Assembly: GCA_963638365.1 (NCBI GenBank) | Contig: CAVHRK010000097.1 | Location: forward strand, 1-64,000 | Direction: 5' to 3' | DNA length: 64,000 nucleotides | From: Suilimivivens sp963638365 | GTDB lineage: Bacteria > Bacillota > Clostridia > Lachnospirales > Lachnospiraceae | Shown here: positions 16,254 through 25,148 of the stretch, one piece after another | Numbering within the stretch: the first letter of the stretch is position 1 | How the letters are laid out: every line of letters starts with the position of its first letter | Translations under genes and position numbers: made by a program | Notes under the pieces: model-generated | Database searches by the model: none | Told to the model about the DNA's origin: nothing | What the model saw: the letters and a program-made list of their open reading frames with translations, nothing else

Positions 16254-17048
16254 GTGAGATTGTGCAGTGTTGCCAGCGGAAGCAGTGGAAACTGTATTTA
16301 CGCAGGAACGGATACCACCCATCTGCTTGTGGATGTGGGAATCAGCGGAAAGAAAACAGAAGCAGGCTTAAATGAACTGGGAGTTTCCATGAGGGATATT
16401 GATGGGATTCTCATTACCCATGAACATTCCGATCATATTGCAGGACTTGGAGTTTTAGCCAGAAAATACGGTACACCGATCTATGCAACGAAGGGAACAA
16501 TCCGGGCAATTCAGGATATGTCTTCTGTCGGGAAAATCCCCGAGGAGCTGTTTCATCCCGTCCGCGCGGATGAAAAAATTATAATTAAAGATATGGTCTG
16601 CAATCCGATGAAGATTTCACATGATGCAGCAGAGCCGGTTGCGTACCGGATCCAGCATGGAAAGAAACGGATCGCAATTGTAACCGATCTTGGAACGTAT
16701 AACGACTATACGATTGAGTCCTTAAGAGGAATGGATGCCCTGCTTTTGGAAGCAAACCATGACATTCATATGCTGCAGGTCGGGCCGTATCCGTATCCCT
16801 TAAAGCAGAGAATCTTAGGAGATCGCGGACACTTGTCAAATGAGCGGGCAGGACAGTTACTCTGTTCCCTGATTCATGATAATTTACAGGCGGTTGTGCT
16901 GGGACATTTGAGCAAGGAAAATAACATGCCGGAACTGGCTTACGAAGCGGTACGGATTGAGGTTACTGTGGAGCAGGGAAAGAATCTGGATTTTCCGATG
17001 TTTGTGGCACCCCGGAATGAAGTGTCCCCGGTGATCCATATTGCCTGA
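16254..17048 (+). CDS. Metallo-beta-lactamase-fold hydrolase, YycJ/WalJ type
   Basis: The 264-residue protein is a stand-alone metallo-beta-lactamase-fold hydrolase. The metal site is complete: HEHSDH at residues 56-61, a later His in KISHDAAEP, the bridging Asp in VTDLG and the C-terminal His in LGHLSKEN. The opening LCSVASGSSGNC is typical of the YycJ/WalJ group, proposed to act as a 5' exonuclease in mismatch repair or near cell-wall signalling. It starts at GTG 16254 with AGGAGG directly after the preceding stop, so it belongs to the polA-coaE operon. The natural substrate is not established. Confidence 0.9.
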   Translation: MRLCSVASGSSGNCIYAGTDTTHLLVDVGISGKKTEAGLNELGVSMRDIDGILITHEHSDHIAGLGVLARKYGTPIYATKGTIRAIQDMSSVGKIPEELFHPVRADEKIIIKDMVCNPMKISHDAAEPVAYRIQHGKKRIAIVTDLGTYNDYTIESLRGMDALLLEANHDIHMLQVGPYPYPLKQRILGDRGHLSNERAGQLLCSLIHDNLQAVVLGHLSKENNMPELAYEAVRIEVTVEQGKNLDFPMFVAPRNEVSPVIHIA

Positions 17049-17103
17049 TTGCAGGGATAAAGAAAAGTACAATAAAAAAATATATATCATTAAGGAGAGC
17101 ATT

Positions 17104-17376
17104 ATGAAAAAAACAATTATTACCGTAGTAGGAAAAGATACCGTAGGTATTATCGCAAAGGTCTGCACATATCTGGCCGGGAATCAGATCAATATCGAAG
17201 ATATTTCCCAGACAATTGTACAGGGCTTCTTTAACATGATGATGATCGTGGATACGAAAGAATGCCCGAAACAGTTCGGGGATGTGGCAGATGAGTTAAA
17301 GGCTCTCGGAGACGAAATTGGTGTTGAGATCAAATGTCAGAAGGAGGAAATTTTTGACAAGATGCATCGTATCTAG
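17104..17376 (+). CDS. ACT-domain protein paired with UPF0210
   Basis: This is a 90-residue single ACT domain (MKKTIITVVGKDTVGIIAKV, with the usual DxxGI turn), of the GcvR-like regulatory type that binds amino acids. I start at the ATG at 17104 with AAGGAG upstream. The next gene, 62 nt downstream, encodes a UPF0210/DUF711 protein. That ACT-DUF711 pair is conserved across Firmicutes, which suggests a joint function. The ligand is unknown. Confidence 0.9.
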   Translation: MKKTIITVVGKDTVGIIAKVCTYLAGNQINIEDISQTIVQGFFNMMMIVDTKECPKQFGDVADELKALGDEIGVEIKCQKEEIFDKMHRI

Positions 17377-17437
17377 TCTCCAAATGAATGAATAAAGAAA
17401 TGTAAATAATAAAGGGAACGATTAAGGGAGCAGAAGC

Positions 17438-18802
17438 ATGATTAACTTACGCGAAGTAGTAGAAACGAATGAAATGATCGACAAGGAGAATCTTGATGTC
17501 CGTACCATTACACTGGGAATCAGTCTGTTAGACTGTATTGATTCGGATTTACAACGTCTTAATGACAAGATTTATCAGAAGATTTATGATGCAGCCAAGG
17601 ATCTGGTAAAGACCGGTGAAGAAATTTCCAAGGAATTTGGAATTCCTATTGTAAATAAGCGTATTTCCGTAACACCGATCGGACTGATTGGCGGGGCAGC
17701 ATGCAAAACCAAAGAAGATTTTGTAGAGATCGCAAAGACCTTAGACCGTGTGGCCAAGGATGTCGGCGTGAACTTTATCGGAGGATATTCCGCATTGGTG
17801 GCAAAGGGAATGACACCGGCGGAGGAACTTTTAATCCGTTCCATTCCGATGGCACTTTCCCAGACGGAACGCATCATGTCTTCCGTAAACTTAGGTTCTA
17901 CCAAAACCGGTATCAATATGGATGCAGTGAAGCTGATGGGAGAAGTGATCAAGGAAACAGCGGTTTTAACAAAGCACAAGGATTCTCTGGGATGTACGAA
18001 GCTGGTTGTCCTGTGCAATGCACCGGATGATAACCCGTTCATGGCGGGTGCATTCCACGGAGTAACCGAAGCAGACAAGATCATTAATGTTGGCGTCAGC
18101 GGTCCTGGTGTTGTAAAGACCGCCCTGACAAAGGTACGCGGAAAGAACTTTGAGGTTCTGTGTGAAACCATTAAGAAGACCGCCTTTAAGGTAACCAGAG
18201 TCGGACAGCTTGTCGCACAGGAAGCTTCCAGGCGTCTTAATGTTCCGTTCGGTATTGTCGATCTGTCTCTGGCACCGACTCCGGCCATCGGAGATTCCGT
18301 AGCCGACATTCTGTGTGAAATCGGATTAGAGCATGCCGGAGCACCGGGAACGACCGCAGCTCTTGCCTTATTAAACGATCAGGTGAAAAAGGGCGGCGTT
18401 ATGGCATCCTCCTATGTCGGAGGATTGAGCGGTGCATTTATTCCGGTCAGTGAAGATCAGGGAATGATCGATGCAGTAGATGCCGGAGCACTTACCATCG
18501 AAAAGTTAGAAGCCATGACCTGCGTATGTTCAGTCGGACTTGATATGATTGCCATTCCGGGAGATACCCCGAATACAACCATTTCCGGAATCATTGCGGA
18601 TGAAATGGCCATCGGTATGATTAACCAGAAGACAACAGCAGTCCGCATCATTCCAGTGATCGGAAAGGGCGTTGGCGAGAACGTGGAATTCGGAGGCCTT
18701 CTTGGACACGCACCGATTATGCCGGTAAACGGCTTCTCCTGCGAAGCTTTTGTGAACCGCGGAGGACGGATTCCTGCACCGATTCACAGTTTTAAGAACT
18801 AA
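17438..18802 (+). CDS. UPF0210 (DUF711/PFL-like) family protein
   Basis: The 454-residue protein matches the UPF0210 family throughout, including IKETAVLTKHKDSLGCTKL and the glycine-rich GGLSGAFIPVSEDQGM. The structure known for the family is related to glycyl-radical or PFL-like barrels, but the radical glycine loop is absent and no reaction is established. Start: AAGGGAG precedes the ATG. It pairs with the ACT protein upstream. A 15-nt palindrome (18821-18835) lies 19 nt past the stop. Confidence 0.9.
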   Translation: MINLREVVETNEMIDKENLDVRTITLGISLLDCIDSDLQRLNDKIYQKIYDAAKDLVKTGEEISKEFGIPIVNKRISVTPIGLIGGAACKTKEDFVEIAKTLDRVAKDVGVNFIGGYSALVAKGMTPAEELLIRSIPMALSQTERIMSSVNLGSTKTGINMDAVKLMGEVIKETAVLTKHKDSLGCTKLVVLCNAPDDNPFMAGAFHGVTEADKIINVGVSGPGVVKTALTKVRGKNFEVLCETIKKTAFKVTRVGQLVAQEASRRLNVPFGIVDLSLAPTPAIGDSVADILCEIGLEHAGAPGTTAALALLNDQVKKGGVMASSYVGGLSGAFIPVSEDQGMIDAVDAGALTIEKLEAMTCVCSVGLDMIAIPGDTPNTTISGIIADEMAIGMINQKTTAVRIIPVIGKGVGENVEFGGLLGHAPIMPVNGFSCEAFVNRGGRIPAPIHSFKN

Positions 18803-18846
18803 AGAAAACGACCAAGTGGTTTAAGATAATCTTAAGAATCCCCACA

Positions 18847-18875
18847 TTGTCTTGCAGGGGGAAATATGCTATAGT
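18847..18875 (+). promoter_or_regulatory. Sigma-A promoter (extended -10) of the transport/signalling cluster
   Basis: TTGTCT at 18847-18852, a 17-nt spacer and TATAGT at 18870-18875 with TG upstream of the -10. The layout matches the cheV promoter. A 15-nt palindrome, TTAAGAT-a-ATCTTAA, sits at 18821-18835, 11 nt upstream of the -35, and could be an operator. Confidence 0.75.
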
Positions 18876-18919
18876 TTGTATACAATATAGTTTGACAATA
18901 CAAGATTATGAGGTGTGGA

Positions 18920-21184
18920 ATGAAATTAAACAAAAAGAGGAAAACATTAATTCCTGCAGTACTTATGCTTTTATCCTTAGGACTGCTCACAGGCTGCGGT
19001 GGTAAGAAGTCAGAGGAAGCAGTTGCAGAAAGACCGGAATATGTGTATGTACCGCAGTATTTTGATCTTGGAAGCACCGATTATATCGGCTCTGCCGTGA
19101 CCTATGAAAATCAAATCTTTTATTATACCGAAACCTGGGATGAGGAAACGGGTAAAAATGAGCGCGGTATTACAAAGTATAATTTTGAAACGAAGGAATC
19201 TGAACTGATTTCCCCGGACTTTGGGGAGGCTTCTGTTTCTGCTATGCAGGTAACGCCGGATGGTAAGATTGCCCTGCTGATGTATGAATCGACTTATACA
19301 CTGGATGAGAACGGTGAGTATCAGGATGGATCCAGCAGCTATTCCATCTGGTATATGGATCCGGAGAGTGGAGAGATTACCGAGCAGAAGGAGATTACGG
19401 AAGACAGCGGTGTCGCGAAGGATTCCTATTTTGGAAGCTTTTATATTGACGGACAGGGAAACAGCTATTTCTTTAACAGCAATGAATCCTGTATTTATGT
19501 GCTTTCCGGCGATTTACAGATGATTGCAGACATTTCTCTTTCCAATTACATCAACCAGATGTTTGCATCAAAGGATGGAGAGATTTACGTATCCCGTTAT
19601 GGAAATACCAGTACGGAAATCCTGAAGATCGACCTTGCGAAGAAGGCACTGTCGGATCCGCTGAAATTTGATAAAGAACTGATAAATATTGATGCATGTA
19701 TGACCGGTATCAGCTGCGACTTTCTGGTGGATGATCAGAATACGGTTTATGCAGCCGATGTGGCAGCAGGAACCTTCACGAAGCTTTTTGACTGGCTGGA
19801 TGCCGATGTGAACGGCAATAATGTAAGTTACTTCGGAGAATTGCCGGACGGAAGAATCTGGGTTATTACCTCAAACTATGATGGCAATGAGAATGAAACA
19901 GAGCTTCTGCTTCTGGAAAAGAAGAAATCCTCAGAGGTTGCACAGAAGGAAGAAGTAACGCTCGGAACACTCTGGCTTGACGATAATGTGAAGAGTGCCG
20001 TGATCGATTTTAATAAGAGCAGCGACAAGTACCATATTTCCGTGAAGACTTATGGGCAGGATGACTGGGAATCGGGACTTACCCAGTTCAATGCCGATGT
20101 GGCATCGGGAAGCGGCCCAGATCTGATTGACTTTTCCAATCTGAATTACACCCTTTATGCAGAAAAGGGTACTTTTGAAGATCTTTATCCTTATATGAAA
20201 AAGAGTGGCTTAAAGAAGGAAGATTACGTTGAGAATGTGCTGGAAGCCTACGAGCTGGATGGAAAGCTATATGGATTCACAACGGAATTTTCAATTTATA
20301 CCATGGTTGGTAAGAGCTCTGTTCTGGGAGATATTTCCGGATGGACCCTTTCGGAAATGCTGGACTTTATCGATCAGCACAAGGACAGCGAGGTATTTTC
20401 CTATGCTTCCCAGCAATATATGCTGTACCTTCTGGTATATAATAATATGGATGAGTTTATCGACTGGGAGACTGGAAAGTGTTCCTTTGACGGTCCGGAA
20501 TTTGCAAGAATTCTGGAATATACGAAAACCCTTCCGGAGCAGTATAACGATGAGGCCGAGGAAGAAGGAGAAGCATCCAGACTTCGGAGCAACAAATTGC
20601 TTTTGATGACAGAATCGGTCAGTTCCGTAGAGGAATGCCAGATGATGGAAGGCCTGATGGGAGAAAAACCCACTTATGTGGGATATCCCAATAAGGACCG
20701 CGAAGGAAATCTGATCAGTGCGATCGGTGGCTGCATTGCCATTTCTTCCAAGTCTAAGAATAAGGAAGCAGCGTGGGCGTTTTTACAGACACTGCTTACG
20801 GAAGACTATCAGAACAGTCTGGTAGACGGCTGGGGATGGAGTGGATTCCCGATTCTGAAATCCGCGCTGGAACTTCAGTTTGAAAAGGATATGACACCGG
20901 AGTACTATACCGATGAAAATGACGAAAAGGTGGAACAGCCAAAGACCACCTGGAGTTATGGTAACGATTTTGAAATGGATATTTATGCTGCCAAACAGGA
21001 AGACATTGACCAGGTGAAGGCCTTAATTGCTTCCGCAAAGAAAAGGCAGAACAATGTAGATGAAGAACTGATTAACATTATTTCAGAGGAAACGGAGCCG
21101 TTCTTCAAGGGACAGAAATCTGCTTCCGATGTTGCAAATGTCATTCAGAACAGAATTCAGGTTTATGTCAATGAAAATCGCTAA
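18920..21184 (+). CDS. Lipoprotein with long N-terminal region and C-terminal solute-binding domain (1)
   Basis: The 754-residue protein has a lipoprotein signal (hydrophobic stretch, lipobox LLTGC near residue 28). Residues 30-340 are strand-rich and look like a beta-propeller or sensor region. From about residue 346 (VTLGTLWLDDNVK...) the sequence follows family 1 extracellular sugar-binding proteins, with GPDLIDFSN, YAEKGTFEDLYPYM and AWAFLQTLL. Usual binding proteins have 400-450 residues, so the N-terminal part is an addition. I start at ATG 18920 with AGGTGTGG upstream. The permease gene overlaps its end. A paralogue lies at 26278-28785. The ligand is probably a carbohydrate, by family only. 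Confidence 0.88.
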   Translation: MKLNKKRKTLIPAVLMLLSLGLLTGCGGKKSEEAVAERPEYVYVPQYFDLGSTDYIGSAVTYENQIFYYTETWDEETGKNERGITKYNFETKESELISPDFGEASVSAMQVTPDGKIALLMYESTYTLDENGEYQDGSSSYSIWYMDPESGEITEQKEITEDSGVAKDSYFGSFYIDGQGNSYFFNSNESCIYVLSGDLQMIADISLSNYINQMFASKDGEIYVSRYGNTSTEILKIDLAKKALSDPLKFDKELINIDACMTGISCDFLVDDQNTVYAADVAAGTFTKLFDWLDADVNGNNVSYFGELPDGRIWVITSNYDGNENETELLLLEKKKSSEVAQKEEVTLGTLWLDDNVKSAVIDFNKSSDKYHISVKTYGQDDWESGLTQFNADVASGSGPDLIDFSNLNYTLYAEKGTFEDLYPYMKKSGLKKEDYVENVLEAYELDGKLYGFTTEFSIYTMVGKSSVLGDISGWTLSEMLDFIDQHKDSEVFSYASQQYMLYLLVYNNMDEFIDWETGKCSFDGPEFARILEYTKTLPEQYNDEAEEEGEASRLRSNKLLLMTESVSSVEECQMMEGLMGEKPTYVGYPNKDREGNLISAIGGCIAISSKSKNKEAAWAFLQTLLTEDYQNSLVDGWGWSGFPILKSALELQFEKDMTPEYYTDENDEKVEQPKTTWSYGNDFEMDIYAAKQEDIDQVKALIASAKKRQNNVDEELINIISEETEPFFKGQKSASDVANVIQNRIQVYVNENR

Positions 21185-22106
21185 GCATACAGGAAAAAAA
21201 GGAGCGGGAAATCCCACCGGAATCAGAGCAGGCAAAACCAGTAGTCGTAAGAATAGGGGGAAGTGGATGGCCAATGGCTTTCTGCTTCCCAGTATTCTGG
21301 GAGTATTGCTGTTTTTTGTCCTGCCTTTTTTTATTGTGATTTACTATTCGGTCATTGATAATCCAATTAATGCTGAGTTTGTAGGCTTTGATAATTTTAA
21401 AATGGTATTTGAGAATGCGGCATTCCGTCAGGCAGCATTTAACACCATGACATTTTCGGCGATTGCGATGCCGCTGGCGGTCGTGTTATCGCTCCTTCTG
21501 GCAATTCTGATGGAGAGCAAAATTCCGTTTAAAAGCCAGTTCAGGACCTTTTTTTTAAGTCCGATGATGGTGCCGATTGCTTCGGTGGTACTGATCTGGC
21601 AGGTGTTGTTTCATTATAACGGAATGATGAATGAGATCATCGGGTGGTTTGGGAAGGACAAGATCGACTGGCTGAATTCGGATTATGCGCAGGTGGTCAT
21701 TATTGTGTTGTTTCTTTGGAAAAATCTGGGTTATAACATGATTTTATTTATGTCCGCATTGAGCAGTATTCCGAAGGATATCTTAGAGGTTGCAGTATTG
21801 GAGAGTGCAACGCCGCTGCAGATTTTCTGGCATATTAAGCTCCGGTATCTGTCCTCGACCATTTTGTTTGTAACAATTATGTCATTGATTAATTCTTTTA
21901 AGGTATTCAGGGAAATCTATCTGTTAAAGGGAGATTATCCTTACCCGACGATGTATATGCTCCAGCACTTTATGAACAATACGTTCAGTAAGCTGGATTA
22001 TCAGAAAATGTCTGCGGCGGCCATTATGATGGCGGTTGTGATGGTTATTATCATCGGTATCCTTTTCCTTACCGAGAATTATTTTGGAAAGGATGTGGAA
22101 GGATGA
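21171..22106 (+). CDS. ABC sugar permease, first subunit (MalF/UgpA type)
   Basis: This is an integral membrane subunit of a carbohydrate ABC importer (CUT1 type) with about six transmembrane helices after a basic N-terminal tail. The EAA-like coupling loop is read at ILEVAVLESATPLQIFWHIKLRYL. The start is uncertain. ATG 21171 gives 311 residues and overlaps the upstream gene; ATG 21267 gives 279 residues and has a better site (AGGGGG). Its 3' end overlaps the second permease by 4 nt. No ATPase is encoded nearby, so it presumably uses a shared MsmK-like ATPase from elsewhere. Confidence 0.88.
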   Translation: MKIAKHTGKKGAGNPTGIRAGKTSSRKNRGKWMANGFLLPSILGVLLFFVLPFFIVIYYSVIDNPINAEFVGFDNFKMVFENAAFRQAAFNTMTFSAIAMPLAVVLSLLLAILMESKIPFKSQFRTFFLSPMMVPIASVVLIWQVLFHYNGMMNEIIGWFGKDKIDWLNSDYAQVVIIVLFLWKNLGYNMILFMSALSSIPKDILEVAVLESATPLQIFWHIKLRYLSSTILFVTIMSLINSFKVFREIYLLKGDYPYPTMYMLQHFMNNTFSKLDYQKMSAAAIMMAVVMVIIIGILFLTENYFGKDVEG

Positions 22107-23053
22107 GCTTGGAACGAAAGGATCCTGCGGAGCTTTGGAACCGCCGGGTAAAACGCAGGAAGAAAATCAAAAATACCCGACTGATGATACGGATTCTGTT
22201 GGGAACGATGGTGGCGGGATGCTTTGCAGTGTTGTTCCTGATGCCGATTGTCTTAACGATTACGAATTCGTTTATGTCTTCATCAGAGATTGCTGCCAAT
22301 TACGGACAGGTGTTTGCTACAACGGATTCGGGCGGCAAGGTATTTATTTCTTCTAAGGTAAATTTGAAATTTATTCCGGATATGGTATCGTTCAGCCAGT
22401 ATGTGACGGTTCTGTTTAAGAGCCCGGATTATCTGCTGAAATTTTGGAATTCGGTCATTCTGGTTGTACCGATTGTAGTCTTTCAGTTATTGGTAGCGGC
22501 AGGGGCATCGTTCGGATTTTCGAGATACCGGGGACGGATCAAGGAATTGATTTTCTTTATTTATATTATTTTAATGCTGATGCCGTATCAGGTAACGCTG
22601 GTTCCGAACTATCTGGTTTCGGACTGGCTGCATATTTTAGATACCAACTGGGCAATCTGGCTGCCGGGAATTTTCTCGCCGTTTGCAGTATTTCTGCTGA
22701 CAAAGTACATGCGGCGAATTCCGGTTTCCGTGATGGAGGCAGCGCAGATTGACGGTGCAGGCGAGTGGCAGATTTTTACAAAGATCTGTATGCCGCTTTG
22801 TAAGGGAGCGATGTGCTCCATCGCAATTTTGATTTTTATTGATTATTGGAATATGGTGGAACAGCCGTTGATCCTGTTGTCGGATTCCAATAAGCATCCG
22901 TTGTCCGTATTTTTATCGAAGATTAATTCGGGGGAAATCGGACTTGCATTTGCTGTTGCAACAATTTACATGGTGCCGCCCATTCTGGTGTTCCTTTACG
23001 GAGAGGATTATCTGGTAGAAGGAATCACATATCAGGGTGGAATCAAGGGATAG
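22103..23053 (+). CDS. ABC sugar permease, second subunit (MalG/UgpE type)
   Basis: The 316-residue partner permease has six predicted helices and the EAA loop that docks the ATPase (MEAAQIDGAGEWQIFTKICMP, residues about 212-232). An extra loop of about 50 residues lies between helices 1 and 2 (after FMSSSEIAANYG), facing outside. The ATGA overlap with the first permease shows strict coupling. Together with either binding lipoprotein it would import an oligosaccharide or related solute. Confidence 0.92.
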   Translation: MSLERKDPAELWNRRVKRRKKIKNTRLMIRILLGTMVAGCFAVLFLMPIVLTITNSFMSSSEIAANYGQVFATTDSGGKVFISSKVNLKFIPDMVSFSQYVTVLFKSPDYLLKFWNSVILVVPIVVFQLLVAAGASFGFSRYRGRIKELIFFIYIILMLMPYQVTLVPNYLVSDWLHILDTNWAIWLPGIFSPFAVFLLTKYMRRIPVSVMEAAQIDGAGEWQIFTKICMPLCKGAMCSIAILIFIDYWNMVEQPLILLSDSNKHPLSVFLSKINSGEIGLAFAVATIYMVPPILVFLYGEDYLVEGITYQGGIKG

Positions 23054-23074
23054 TGCTGGATGAGGAGAGAAACT

Positions 23075-25093
23075 ATGGAAGAGAAGAACACAACGAAAAG
23101 AAGAGAATGGGTGAAGAACGCAGCAATTATATTCTTAACGATTATGTTGCTGTTGACGTTTTTTTCCAATACGATTATGAATTACTCCCTGCCGGAAGTG
23201 GCAACGCAGTATGTACAGACAGGAACGATCACGGCAAAGGTGCGTGGAACCGGTAAGATCGAGGCTTCCGATCCGTATAATGTCATTGCGAAGGAGTCCC
23301 GTGTCATTACCAGTGTAGCGGTAAAGCAGGGCGATACCGTAGAAAAGGATCAGGTGATCTATTATCTGGAAGATGCCGAGAGTGATGAGCTGACGCAGGC
23401 AGAAAAGGAACTGGAGGATCTGGAACTGAACTATATGAAGGGGCTGTTCGGAGCCAATGTTTCTCCTGAGATCATTACGAAGGTTGCCAACGGAAATATT
23501 GACAGCTTCAGCCAGTTACAGGCCAAGGTAACCGATATGCAGAACCGTTTGGAAGCTGCAAAGAAGCGTGTGGAGGAATGTCAGAAGAATGTGGATGACC
23601 TCACCTTGCAGAGCACGAAGGACACGAATAATGCAGGTGTGAGTACCAAGAATGATGAATTGAACCGGGATCTGGCAACGGCAGATCTGACCGAGGCACA
23701 GAACCGGTTTGAAAAGGATAAGGCAGCGACGATTGCAAGCCTGAATGCACAGATTACCGAACTGACTTCACAGATCTCGGATCTGGAGAAGCTGCTTAGC
23801 AATGCAGAAGCTTCGGCTGGAAGTGGGACTACTACTGGTACCGGTAGTGGTAATAATACTTCCACTTCATCATCAACAAGCTATGATGGGCAGAGACAGA
23901 AAGCTGTTGAAAGTTTAAGGCAGACTGTGAATTCAATGCTGGATGCACTTAAAAAGTCTGATAAACTCCCGGAAAACTCAGAGCTTGCAACTATAGAGGC
24001 TAAATATAATGCTATATATGAGGAAATGAAGGATAAGGAAGAGTATCAGACATTAATTGCAGATTATAATGCTACTCATATGTTGATTGATAATATAGAG
24101 CAAAACGCGAAAGATGTTAATAATCTATATGCCAATAATCAGACTTTATTGTCAAGAAAAAAAGCAGACTTGGCGAACCTCCAGAAGCAGCTTGCCGAAG
24201 TACAGGCAATTACAGCATCCTCCGATGGCGGTGTACAGGATGCACAGAACCGCCTGAATCAGGCAAACCGTAATATTTTAGAGATTAACAATGCCAACAG
24301 TCAGACGAGTGTGGCATGGCAGAACCGTTTGGCGGATGCGAATGCAGCATTGAAGAATGCACAGGCGGTCTATGACTTATTAAAGGAAGAACAGACTTCG
24401 CTTGCAGCAGACATCAATGCGGAACTGGATCTGTCCAAGACGAATAAAGATATTCAGGCAAAGCGGGCAGAGATTGAAAAGCTGAAAGAAAAGTCCATGG
24501 GTTCGGCGGTAAAAGCACCGGTAGCGGGAACAATCTCAAGCGTGAAGTATGTAGCCGGTGAAACCACGAAGCCGGAGGATGTCATGGCAGTAATCCAGCC
24601 GGAGGGCAAGGGCTTTACCCTTTCCATATCCGTAACGAATGAACAGGCGAAGAAGGTACAGATCGGCGATATGGCAGAATTACAGAATTCCTGGTATTAT
24701 GATGATGCAAGGGTAATGCTGTCTGCGATCAAGCCGGATCCGGATAAGCCTGGAACCAATAAGCTTCTGGTATTTGATGTAAGCGGATCGACCATTGAGG
24801 CAGATCAGTCCTTAAGCATTTCTGTAGGACAACGCAGTCAGGAATATGAGCTGGTTGTACCGAACAGTGCCATTCGGGAAGATAACGATGGTAAGTTTAT
24901 TCTGACGGTGGAATCCAAGAGCAGCCCGTTAGGAAACCGTTATATTGCAACCAGAGTTGGTGTAGAAGTACTGGCTTCGGATGATAATAACTCTGCAATT
25001 TCCGCACCGCTTTACGGATACGAATATGTTATTACGACCTCCACGAAGCCGGTAGAAGCAGGAAAGCAGGTTCGTCTTGCCAATAATTCCTGA
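23075..25093 (+). CDS. HlyD/MacA-like membrane-fusion adaptor with extended coiled coil
   Basis: The 672-residue protein has an N-terminal membrane anchor (residues 15-32), a first half of a biotinyl-lipoyl domain (IEASDPYNVIAKESRVITSVAVKQGD), a very long coiled-coil hairpin (about 95-470), the second lipoyl half (VKAPVAGTISSVKYVAGE, about 480-510) and beta-barrel domains to the end. This is the architecture of HlyD/MacA adaptors, which link an inner-membrane pump to the outside; Gram-positive versions work with MacB-type exporters. A Gly/Ser/Thr-rich linker and an AT-rich insert occupy about residues 245-367. I start at ATG 23075 behind AGGAGAG. The gene lies 21 nt after the sugar permeases, an unusual association. 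Confidence 0.88.
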   Translation: MEEKNTTKRREWVKNAAIIFLTIMLLLTFFSNTIMNYSLPEVATQYVQTGTITAKVRGTGKIEASDPYNVIAKESRVITSVAVKQGDTVEKDQVIYYLEDAESDELTQAEKELEDLELNYMKGLFGANVSPEIITKVANGNIDSFSQLQAKVTDMQNRLEAAKKRVEECQKNVDDLTLQSTKDTNNAGVSTKNDELNRDLATADLTEAQNRFEKDKAATIASLNAQITELTSQISDLEKLLSNAEASAGSGTTTGTGSGNNTSTSSSTSYDGQRQKAVESLRQTVNSMLDALKKSDKLPENSELATIEAKYNAIYEEMKDKEEYQTLIADYNATHMLIDNIEQNAKDVNNLYANNQTLLSRKKADLANLQKQLAEVQAITASSDGGVQDAQNRLNQANRNILEINNANSQTSVAWQNRLADANAALKNAQAVYDLLKEEQTSLAADINAELDLSKTNKDIQAKRAEIEKLKEKSMGSAVKAPVAGTISSVKYVAGETTKPEDVMAVIQPEGKGFTLSISVTNEQAKKVQIGDMAELQNSWYYDDARVMLSAIKPDPDKPGTNKLLVFDVSGSTIEADQSLSISVGQRSQEYELVVPNSAIREDNDGKFILTVESKSSPLGNRYIATRVGVEVLASDDNNSAISAPLYGYEYVITTSTKPVEAGKQVRLANNS

Positions 25094-25148
25094 TGAGGAT
25101 GCAATAAAGGATAAGAAAATGCAGGGTAGATGAGGAAAGGAACTTACA

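Noticed and set aside
17584..18309. 241-codon minus-strand open frame opposite the UPF0210 gene
   Set aside because: Low-complexity Ser/Pro/Thr-rich shadow of a conserved gene.
23815..24175. A mobile intron or insertion in the adaptor gene
   Set aside because: The reading frame is intact, and I see no terminal repeats, target duplication or intron features; a recombined coding segment is enough.
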